A stretch of 64,000 nucleotides of DNA from Plectosphaerella cucumerina (Eukaryota > Ascomycota > Sordariomycetes > Glomerellales > Plectosphaerellaceae), in NCBI GenBank assembly GCA_020746995.1, contig JAGPXD010000003.1, positions 1,612,001 to 1,676,000 of the forward strand, read 5' to 3'. The number at the start of each line of letters is the position of its first letter. Position 1 is the first letter of the stretch. Both the position numbers and the translations under genes were made by a program. The notes beneath the pieces were generated by a model, which did not search any database, was not told where the DNA came from, and saw only the letters and a list, made by a program, of their open reading frames with translations. Of this stretch, positions 52,301 to 61,600 are shown piece by piece.

Positions 52301-52413
52301 AGGAAAAGGTGCGGCTGGCCAGCGGCGAGAGGAAGCCTCCGACTGGCGACGACAGCCGTTTCGGCGAGCTGGGCAAGGTTGGTGGTACGAAACGTCTCTT
52401 CCGCAAGACGTAG
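49360..52413 (+). CDS. GAS2-domain protein, probable microtubule-associated
   Basis: Single-exon protein of 1017 aa. The N-terminal third (1-360) is predicted helical, with a basic/acidic patch KAKRRKVSFDDDEDD near 110 and a conserved-looking helical core (MQALPNLSRLRRLLQAWRIR; YLDFMLDHLEGMSD). Residues 360-740 are low-complexity, Pro/Ser/Thr/Asp-rich and probably phosphorylated. An Arg-Ala-Ser-Thr repeat (RASTRASTRAST) at about 750-763 precedes a compact domain at about 788-843: KVYHLSRSTGEAPIKLLIRC, then VMVRVGGGWADLGEYLKEY. This matches the GAS2/GAR domain, known to bind microtubules in Gas2 and spectraplakins. The tail is disordered. A cytoskeletal role is inferred from that domain only. 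The ATG at 49360 (ACAATGGCC) has A at -3 and G at +4. Confidence 0.85.
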   Translation: MADNPPFTPRGDQKLKFPSRRQYRLSDDHSPTRGRLHDELLSQLTPMSAVDILQHPTPGLKACLDAATANEQEFAMRTAVAGQSIYEWMDEMSEWPWPSTPGSAGFEFPKAKRRKVSFDDDEDDSQKTFSADAYLGSLPADDVFRYEERVVDITQGLEDLEIDEIKTQILHNHILPLSRPGTPLSDSGRSIISSASFIRLDDLAAVMTAIVMQALPNLSRLRRLLQAWRIRLLVLRKINTLLSTISEAEQALKSGWNVITPPRRAFTEDHASDDTKAPSTLSQADFDVMKRVLAQKISKPAGYLDFMLDHLEGMSDTLPDAWLDRMEVVERGYADWHVACERKIQEAKWAAMRPLKPAVPERIPSPQPVHQAAAGEDAKQDGQADAANPPINITIEPPAEQTSNSPPASPTKAPLGTQELPKTPVKARGLSAGLPEILSPPSTAEPASHRADLRTPVSMHQRGLSYDGSEDVDPVKSDLPTPYTVPHAHGAPETPSARRVVSEATDDGTVVMGGADMSQAGSTIADLLLDSDSDVPQTPDGPDAEDDLPPLINPGRRSSHGSVSSTVVHGETSQLISSDFPEISASPPLPREKFARQPEALPESPVMASVEAPGIAVTPDTRSAANESTIDLTSSPPMDQSFREDSLDPAYDHSQMDDDSMFRSSGVFSSSFIEEDTENTSTIGEYKPSDMNQDDQLQQQIHDILESIPAIKLAASPTKINLNPPPLELPFQRPKKPARDPFRRSASGLSSRASTRASTRASTPAWLLAPAYGKNPRPQRQRGQQETKVYHLSRSTGEAPIKLLIRCVGEHGERVMVRVGGGWADLGEYLKEYASHHGRRSQNGDTSKIEVRDLPRVSGTRASTTSPPTRPASALEYSPITPLQMRKTRRSFGAGSTGDRPRPGAIPGPSRPKAMPLPKTPAPLLEDEDANDTPPSDESARSRSSSRLSWAEEDISLGLAGPNGRKVEMSEESRAWVESVKEKVRLASGERKPPTGDDSRFGELGKVGGTKRLFRKT

Positions 52414-55400
52414 GCCCTGCAAAGGCCGCACGCAGCGATTACACCGACACACGAGCATAGCGAGGAGTTTTGGGGTCATGCCAGGGCTGAGGCTCGGGGC
52501 ACGGGGACTCTTGAGGGGCCATTTTCGACACGGCGCATCATATCCGGACGCATACCACTACCTTACACTTTTGATAATCCGGCCTGCAGAGGCCCTTCTT
52601 TCCAACCATGGGTGCCGACGAGCACATTCACACACATACGATACCTACATTCCCTACACACACATCCACACGACCAGGCGGCCACGGCTGCGCTTGCCAC
52701 ATTCTCTCTTTGCGTTCTCATTTTGTTTGTTCTTCACAATACCCAGAGCTTCAGCCATAGGGAGATGGAAAGGGGGAATACCACGAGGAGGGCGGGAAGT
52801 AGACAGACAATGGAGAAAAGTAGACTTGTGCGAGAAATCATGGCTCGATGTCGTGACTGTGGCGGGAGATGAGTTCTGCCCGTTCGGCTTCCTCTTTGTG
52901 AGTGAGTCAAGGTGATGTGTGAACTGTCTGTCACAAGCCTGGCTCATGGCTGGCCTCCGGTTTCTTCCTTGCTGCATGTGCTGTGGTAGTATCACATGTG
53001 TGGGGGAAGATGACGGGGGCAGCCGAGCGCTCAGATGTGTTCCGAGTCTGGGGTAGCTTGGGGAAGAGGAAGCATGTGCTCGACGTCGCAGGAGGAGGTT
53101 AGGCTCGTCGAGGAAGGATCCGAGGCCTTGTCCTGAAGGATCGGTACATGCATGCGTCGACGTGAACCGAACCGATACCTTGGTGATGGCCTCGGGCTGT
53201 ACCTATTGGCGGGGTGTCGATATCGTAGCGGTGCTCTCAACGGGGACCATTGGTGTTGTTGGAGGTCTAGAGCTCCCCCTCCTTGAAGTTGCTGGATGAC
53301 GACATCCAACAAGAGGTTGGCGCGTGAGATTTGTTGATATCTCCAACACGTGCTGTCCCCTAAAGGTAGGAGGAGCTCCCCCCTTTTTTGCTGACTCCGG
53401 GTTCGGCGTGTGAGATGCGGGGAGGGGCTCCGATGTCGTCCTGAGAGGAAGCAAGCAAGCTTTCGAGCTGCGCGGGAGAGCACATGGGCGGCAGGGGTCC
53501 GAGTGCCGCGGGCGTTGGCGCCGGCGCGGGCGTGGCCTGATGGTTGCAGTTTGGTGGTGAGGTGAGGGTGAGGTGTGGGTGGTGCGGGGGAGGCGGCTGA
53601 AGGGACGTCGGTTTAGAGCCGAGGATCAGCGATGGCAGTGAGTCATTGGATATGAGTGGTTCGGCATCTTTTTGGGTTCGGGGGAGGTTCGGGATGGAGC
53701 TTCATGCTTGAGAAGCTTTGCTTTAGCTCGAGATGCTTTGTTTCTTGGGACGTCGAGATGTTCCCGCTGCAACTTCCATGCTTTGCTTGGTGTAACTCGT
53801 TTCCTTGGTGTTTGCTGTTGCAGAGTTGTTGCAGAGTCAAGCACGATAGAGCAAATGTGAAGCTTACTTCCAGGCAAGATCAGCAGGATCACGGCAGATC
53901 TCCTCTCGCCAGCTGCCGACACCAATAAAGACGACTCGGTGACATGTCCTGACGAGCCGAGGCACATGTGTAGAGATCTAACCTTGGTTATCACGCCCCC
54001 AAGTTCGAAGGATCGGATCACCATGCAAGATGCGTCCCAGACTCATGCAGCCGCCGTCCGAAGACTTGCCGGAAACGCTTGGCATTGGCTGAGCTGAAGA
54101 GAGGAACCCTACCTACCTAGCATGTGCCTTTCCTCCTGACGCATCACGACTTGAGACTCAAGCTGCGACGCCGATACCCCGGATGATCCACAGTGGCAGC
54201 AGCCATCAATCTCATCCGCCAAGCCCGACGGTGATGGAACACGTCACGCATGGCGTCCTGGCATCATGAACAAAGGGTTGGCGTCAACAGCGGCGAGTCA
54301 AGTGTTGGTTGTTCCTTCGTGTGCTTTTGCTAGGTGCGCGCCTGGGGGCACCTGGTGGTAATTTGGAGGCGAGGGGAATGCGGGGAGCGGAGGAGGGAGG
54401 AGAAAGCAGCTCAACGCAACATGCATGTTGGACTTTTGGGTCCAGTCTCACTGGCTTGATCGATTCCAGAGCCGCGTCGGAGGATATCGGGTGACTTCGT
54501 ACCCCTCGCAGAGCATCCATCGACCATTGCTAAGGTAGTTTGCAGCGGGGACGGTGGGGGGAGGGGCGGGCACCATCTCAACGTGCCTGTCTGCTTCCGA
54601 TGCCCTCCCAAGCCCTCCCCTCCCCTCCGTGTCTCGTCCGTGATCTGCAATGGTGAAGCCCAGTCGACACGCGTAGCATGCGTTGAGGCCGTGTTGTTGA
54701 ACGTCCCGTCCCGGCGTCCGTCCGTCGATAAGGTGCCCCTGATGCCTGCCTGGAACCTGCCCTGGGATCTTCCGCGCGGCCCGATAAGACACTCTCGCTA
54801 TTGGGCCTGGTCTGGATGTTGTTGTTTCGGGGGAGACAACTCTATCTCTCGGTGTGCGCTGCGCCAGGGGGGGAAGACGTTCTGACTGTGTTTGACTTGG
54901 GACGATCGCCCCTCATCCATCCATCAGTCGTCGATGGACGGCTCGGCGACAGATCTGCTTGGCCGTACCGGTACCGCAAGCCTGAAGTCCCCAGCAACGG
55001 GATGGCAGGCGGAGGAGGGGGGGAGCCACCGGTGCTGCTCCGTGGTGGACGGAGGCCGTTTCGTCCGAAACCCGCCGTGACATCCCAAGTCCATGCTGCG
55101 GGCCACTGGAGCCCTGAGGAGTCCTGACTCTGACTCGTCCCAATGAGCCCCCCCGGCCCCGGGCGCACATCAGACGGGAGCGGGACGGCATGTGAGGGAG
55201 CGGCGTTTCACGGGAGGGCAGGGCCTGCAAGCCTGGCAGTCGCAGGATCTCTGACAAACGACGGGTTGGAGAAGGCGAAGCCGCAAAGTGGTGGTGGTGA
55301 GCCTCCAAGACAGACACACAGCTCACTAGGCTGCTTGCTTCCCGGCGCGCGGCCAAGTACCGAGAAGCTGAAGGCCCAAGGGTGCGCCTCCGGAGAGCTT

Positions 55401-58265
55401 GCCGCTAGCCGGAACCCTGTTCGAGACCTTCTCGGGCGAAACCGGAACGCGACCCCTTTTTGATGAGCTTTTGCTTGACGGCCCCTCCCATGCGGGAAGA
55501 ACCAAGACACGGGCAAGGCGGGCAAACAAGATTGCGGGCCACGCGGTGTCTGGGTGAGCAGAAGAAGAAGCTTCCGAGTCCGAAGGCCCAATATCATTAT
55601 TGCAACCCGCGGGACGGGGGCCAGGGTGTGGTTGGGTTGGGTGTGCGGGCGAGATCAGGAGACGGGCTTCCACGCCCGTTCCATCGGAACCTAATGAAAA
55701 GATGGGAGCACGTAAGCACCGCTAGGCCTGAAGAGGGCCTGGCAGTTGGGGAAGGGGAGGGCGGGTCTGGCACCGGTGAGCCGGTGCTGGGAATCGTGTG
55801 TGTGATTTTTTTCCTTCATTTTTCGAGGAAGGAAAAAAAGGGGGCCACGGTACCACGATACAAGTACCTGCCGGGGGCCCCCCTGTCCCCCTGCCCTGTC
55901 GCTGTCCCGGCCCCCGTCCAGGCTCCGGTTGTCGCGTGGATTGCGCCTGGCGGTCCGGGACGCCCACTTCTCCTCTCCCGTCTAACCCAAAGGATGACTT
56001 TGTGTGCTGGTGATTGGGCCCGGGACGCGCAATTCGCGATCGCGCGGGCCCCCCCGTCTTGCCTCCTCGGATCCAGCCCGCGTTTGTGAATCATCAAGCA
56101 GTAGCAGGCGCTTCGAATTGCTGTCCCCTCCGTGTGAGGTTCCATGAAATTTTCGTTCTCCCCGATCCGAACGGGGCGTCGTCCTCGTAACCGGCTGGGC
56201 CCCCCGACTCGCCATGGCGAAAATTGGGCTCCGACGGGGGATCCTCTCTCGGGATCTCCGAGAACAACTTCGGTCGGCGTGCCGGAGAGGACTTCCGTCG
56301 CAGCCGGGCAGGTCAGTGTTGCACTCGCACAGAAACACGAGCGGTCCGTCTGGCGACCCGGACATTGTGGTCGCGTGAGGGTGGCATGCGTTTGGGGTGA
56401 CCTTTGATAGGGTCAAAATATCGGTGAGCCAGTGCCGTTGCAGGGCTCCAGGTGCCAGTGAGGTGCTACAGTACAGTTGAACGACGCAGAAAAGGTACCT
56501 GGAGGCTGAAGGTCATCTACCGCAGGGAGGCCGCCCCAACAAAACGGCCGAACGAGTACGTAAAGCGCCCGCGCTCGTGACTTGGCCCTGCATTTCGCAT
56601 TTCGCAATCCGCCGACGGGACGGGGGCCCGGCCGCTTGAACATTCAGCCCGGGCGGACTCGCATGTCCGTCAGCGTCAGCGTCAGCATCGTCGCCCTGAA
56701 TCAAACAATCAAAGGGTGATGCTGGATGGTGGCCGGATTGTCTCCCGATGAGGGTCCGGCTGCCGGCACCGGGACGCGGACCCGGTCCAACATATTCACC
56801 AGTGGGCGGCGGCCGCGTCACGAGCCCGCCGGGCGGCGGGTTCACACTTGCGCGCCAGGTAAAGTGCGTGCTCGAGACGCATGCGGATCAGCTCCCGAAC
56901 GACGGGCAGAAGTCCCAGGCGTCCAGAAAAAAAAAGTTTGGAGCGATGCCGGCGATGGAGGGCTCGTCGTTGGAGAACTTCGGGATGAGGGAGGGGCAAC
57001 AAGCAGATTGACTGGCAGGGCACGAATACCGTCGTGCATTAGTCGCCCCCCCCTTTCCTTCTTCCCCAGACTGCGGGTACACTAGCGGCCTGCAGGAGGG
57101 AGGGCGGCGGCCGGCGGTTCCAGTGGATTGATTGCCCAGAGCCCACTGTGGACGACGGCGCAGGCGCGATTGCGCCGAGTATTCTGCGCGCGGTGGGCAT
57201 CGGTGACTCTTTTGTCGGGACGCAGCGATATCGCCGCTCAGTTTGAAGCTCAGCTCAGCTCGATGGGAAACCTGGAAGCTCCCGGGCCTCACTCATCAAC
57301 CTTGGAAAAGACACACCGCCCGCCCGCTTCTACTCAACATCGTTGAGTCATCGGGATACCCATCCGGTATCATCTCGCCTCTCTTTTCTTGTAGTCTGTC
57401 TCTCTGTCTGTCTTTCTCCCTCCACCAACATTCGACGTCGAGCATCCGAACATCATCTCTCCAACAGACAAACAACTTCTCCGAGTCAACCCCTCCCCTG
57501 CTGATTGGGCAGCAATTGAACTTGACGAAAAAGACATCCCGCGCCGTCCGTCCTCATTTCCAAGCCTACCGGGTCTCGTTCCGGTTTGTCCTCGTGCCCG
57601 TCGAGGAAGGGGAAAGCACGCCGTGTGCTGGGGACTCGAGAACGGACCCTTTTTCCATTGCAGCACCCACGACACGACACAACGCACGCCCTTGGCGACC
57701 CGATACGTGCCTGCCAGAACCCAGCCAAGCCAGCCAGCCAGCCCGGCCCAGCCCCGGAAGGCACGCCCCACCGCTCCTTCCCCATCCCATCCCTTCTTCC
57801 CCCCTACCCCCCTGGCACCTGCCGTGCGTTGGTTGCCCCCCCCTTTTTTCCCACCTCACCTCAAGAAACCCCCAATTCCATCCGGTGGTGTGGTTGGGTT
57901 GCATGTCTCCTCCCGCCTGCGAGACGAGCACACGAAATCCAGCGAGCGACTGAACGACCAGCTACGGACAGGCACCCGAATCCCTCCGCCGTCGACTTTT
58001 TGGGGTTCGACTCGGCCACGCACGCCCACTCCGCACACACGCCACACCCTCTCCTCCTGTCCTCCCTTCAGCCCAACCCGAAGGAAGGTACCATCGCCAA
58101 GTACCGGTACCTGTACCTGCCCCGGCTCCTTGTCACTCTTGAAACCCCATTCCATCCAGAAGGGCTTCAGGTCTGCTGCGACACGAACAGGGCTCCTTGC
58201 TGCAACACGCACCAACCTGCGATCGCCTCCCCCTTTCCTCATCCCCCCCCCCCTAGCCCCTACAC
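52414..58265. other. long gene-free GC-rich region upstream of malic enzyme
   Basis: 5.85 kb with no frame showing a domain, a signal peptide or joinable exons. Much of it is G- and C-run-rich. From about 57300 it turns CT-rich, a probable long leader or spliced 5' UTR of the malic enzyme. A non-coding RNA or a very diverged gene cannot be excluded. Confidence 0.5.
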
Positions 58266-58607
58266 ATGGGTGTATCCTCGACCCCTGTCCGGCTCGGTTC
58301 GGTCAGAGCTTTAAATCACCATTTCGTCGCCCGACGCTTGCATTTCTCGTTGGGGACATCTTCTTCATCTGCTGTTTCTCACACCAACGTCTTTCGTTGT
58401 CCGTACTCCTCCTCCACCTCATCCTCCTCCCCATCTCCTCCTCCGCAAGTCGCTGCCGGTACCAGCACTGCTTCCACCTCTGCTCCCGCTCCTGCCCCTC
58501 TTCCTACCTCTCCCTCCTTGCCTCCTTCCCTGCCGCTCCGGTCCAGCACCGCCGCAGCAGCAGCCCACATCGAGCGCTACCTGCACCGGTACCCCTCGGA
58601 AGCCCAA

Positions 58608-60760
58608 ATGGCGTATCCCTACCACAGCGCCAGCTCCTCCGATATCTCCACGCCCCGTTCCGTCTCCCCCGCCTCCGCCTCGGTCCTCTCTGCCCGCTCC
58701 TCCCACACGTCTATATCTAAGCGCATGTCCATCTCGTCCAGGAGAATGACAGACCTCAACCCCATGTCCTCCGTCGACGTTGCCGCAATCGAAGACAAGA
58801 TGAAGGCCGCCGCTCTCGATCAGCACAGAGGCTATGCCTCCTCCACTTTTGGCGAGGTCCAGCAGCCCCGCGAGACCACCCAGGTCCCCGAGGACGTCGC
58901 CTGCGGCTACCAGGTCCTGCGCGAGCCCCTGTGGAACAAGGGCAAGTTCTTTCCCTCTTTGCCTTTCTGACCAAACACCTTGGGCTAACACGACCTCCAG
59001 GCCTCGCCTTCACACCCGAGGACCGCATCAACCGGAATCTCACCGGCCTCCTCCCCCACACCATGGAGAGCCTCGAGACCCAGTGCCAGCGCGCCATGAA
59101 GATGATCAACTCCCGCCAGACCCCCATCGACAAGTACCTCTACCTCTCCAGCCTCAAGACCCAGAACGTCGACCTCTTCTACCGCCTGCTCATCGACCAC
59201 GTCCGCGAGCTCATGCCCCTCGTCTACACCCCCACCATCGGCGACGTCTGCCTGCAGTACTCGACCCTCTACACCCGCCCCGAGGCCCTGTACATCTCCA
59301 TCAAGCAGCGCAAGTCCATCCGCACCATGCTGAGGAACTGGCCCTACCCCAACCCCGAGATCTGCGTCGTCACCGACGGCTCCCGCATCCTGGGTCTGGG
59401 TGACCTCGGCGTCAACGGTGTTGGCATTTCGGTGAGTTCCTTTGTCCTTTCCTGGCCACGATGATCTCTAACCCTGTTCAGATCGGCAAGCTCGCCCTTT
59501 ACACTGCCGCTGCCGGCGTCCACCCCTCGCGCACCATGCCCATCGTTCTCGACACTGGTACCGCCAACGAGGACAACCTCAAGGACCCCCTGTACCTGGG
59601 CCTCCGCTCCAAGCGTGTCCCCGTCTCGGTCCAGCGCGAGTTCATGGACGAGTTCATGGAGGCTGCCGCCGACGTTTACCCCAACATGGTTGTCCAGTTC
59701 GAGGACTTCGAGACGGAAAAGGCCTTCAACTACCTCGACCGCTACCGCAACAAGTACAGGTGCTTCAACGATGATGTCCAGGGAACTGGCGCCGTCGTCC
59801 TGGGAGGGTGAGTTTTCTTCCTCCTACTTCCTGCCCAACACCGCTAACCTGCCCAGCTACATCGGTGCCGTCAACCTGTCGGGCGTTCCCCTGGAGGAGC
59901 AGCGCCTGGTCTTCATGGGCGCCGGCTCCGCCGGTGTCGGTGTCGCCAAGCAGCTCGTCGAGTACTACACCCGCCGCGGCCTCTCCGAGAAGGAGGCCCG
60001 CGACAAGTTCTGGCTTGTTGACACTAAGGGTCTTGTGACGTCGGACCGTGGCGACCGCCTGGCCGAGCACAAGAAGTACTTCATGCGCACCGACAACAAC
60101 GGCCGTCAGTTCCGCTCGCTGGAGGAGGTCATCGAGTACGTTCGCCCGTCGGCCCTCGTCGGCCTGACGGCGACGTTTGGCGTCTTCACCGAGTCCATCG
60201 TCCGCGGACTCAAGGCCTCTGTCGACGCCGGTGGTCTCGGCCGCCGCCCCATCCTCTTCCCCCTCAGCAACCCCCTGACCAAGGCCGAGTGCACTTTCGA
60301 GCAGGCCGTCCAGTGGACCGATGGCTCCGTCATCTTCGCATCCGGTTCGCCGTTCGCCTCCTTCACCAGCAAGTCTATCGATGGCGAGTCCATCACGTAC
60401 CACCCCAACCAGGGCAACAACGTCTACGTCTTCCCCGGTCTGGGTCTCGGTGCTATCCTGGCCAAGGCGACGAGGATCACCGACGAGATGGTGTACACCT
60501 CGGCGGCGTCGCTGGCCGAGTCTCTCAACTCGGAGGAGATCCACAAGGGTCTCATCTACCCCGCCATCGAGCGCGTCCGCGACGCAAGCCTGATCGTCTG
60601 CCGCGAGGTCATGAAGGCCGCGCGGAGAGAGGGCGTCTCGGAGCTGCCCGAGGAGCAGTGGGTCGAGTGGGAGGAGTGGGGTGACGTCGCCCTGACGGCG
60701 TACATCAAGGAGAAGATGTACGACCCCATGTCCTTCGGCACGGAGCGCGCTCGCTTCTGA
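58608..60760 (+). CDS. malic enzyme (NAD-type), possible mitochondrial extension
   Basis: Oxidative decarboxylation of malate to pyruvate. 664 aa from 58608 in four exons: 58608-58941, 59001-59431, 59482-59807 and 59857-60760. The first intron begins GCAAGT, a GC-AG intron, and rejoins NKG|LAFTPEDRINRNLTGLLP exactly as the family requires. Other marks: PLVYTPTIGDVC, GSRILGLGDLGVNG, the metal-binding FEDFETEKAF, FNDDVQGTGAVVLGGYIGA, the NAD loop VFMGAGSAGVGVAKQ, and FPLSNPLTKAECTFE. The same frame is open up to an ATG at 58266, which would add 114 residues starting MGVSSTPVRLGSVRALNHHF: Arg-rich, almost free of acidic residues in the first 60, like a mitochondrial presequence. Which start is used is unresolved. 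The long family form with NAD preference fits a mitochondrial enzyme. Confidence 0.92.
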
Positions 60761-61600
60761 GCGGGGCGGTCTGCGGATGAGCGAAGCGATGCATGCATTG
60801 ACGATACCAAACAAAAAGACGTCGACACCCTAGGAAGGGGTGTGAAGTGAAAAGGGACTTGGCGTTCTTGGGAGGATTAATCAGGGGATTTGCTTTCTTG
60901 TCAGAGCCCCCACCGTGTGCGTCCTCTGGCGGACGGGTGGGAGGCATGCGCCGTCTCGTCGAGCGATGGACGAGGGGCGATCGCCCAGCGAGTTTGAGGG
61001 GAGACTTGAGATTAGAAGCATGTAGACAGGGAGATTGAAAATATGACATCTCATACCAACCCTTAGCGCACTTGGGTCGTGGTGTCTTGTGAGGTGGTGT
61101 GGGTGGACTTGACTATCAGTCTATCAGATCATGCCATGTCGTCGTCGTGTTGAAAGACAACACCCAGGGTCTGTGTATTGCTGCAGGGTCCAACAGGATC
61201 TCGGCCGAAAGATGCCAGTGGGAAGGAAGCAAGCTGGAACATTTCTTTATTGGCTCCCCCACGTTCGAGGCCGTCTCCAGCAGGCCGGTTCGGGCCAGCT
61301 CGGCCGGGCCATCGGTCGCTTCGGTCAGCGTCGGAAAGCAGGGGGGCCGGCGATGGGCGCTTGGCAGAGGCCGGGCCGAGCGATACCGCCGATGCGCGAC
61401 CCCGCAGCCGCCCCCAGATCTCCCTGGCAGTCCCTCCCCCTCGTTACCCAGGCGTGGGGGGGTGGGATGGGCCGAGGACGGAGCTCCCTCCTCGGCAACG
61501 CGGGTAATCGGTGTTGATTCATAAGATTCCCGTCCCTGGGCCACCGAGACTGAGCCCCTGCTTCCGAACCATCTCGACCAACTCATCATCCTACGTCATC
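60761..61600. other. spacer between malic enzyme and acetoacetyl-CoA synthetase
   Basis: 3' flank of malic enzyme and promoter/leader of the synthetase. No supported gene; GC-driven frames only. Confidence 0.6.

Noticed and set aside
57623..58720. 365-aa plus-strand frame before malic enzyme
   Set aside because: It is Pro/Ser/Thr/Arg-rich from CT-rich leader DNA and runs out of frame into malic enzyme exon 1.
59765..60814. 349-aa minus-strand frame over malic enzyme
   Set aside because: Exact antisense of the conserved catalytic exon; the plus strand carries all the family motifs.
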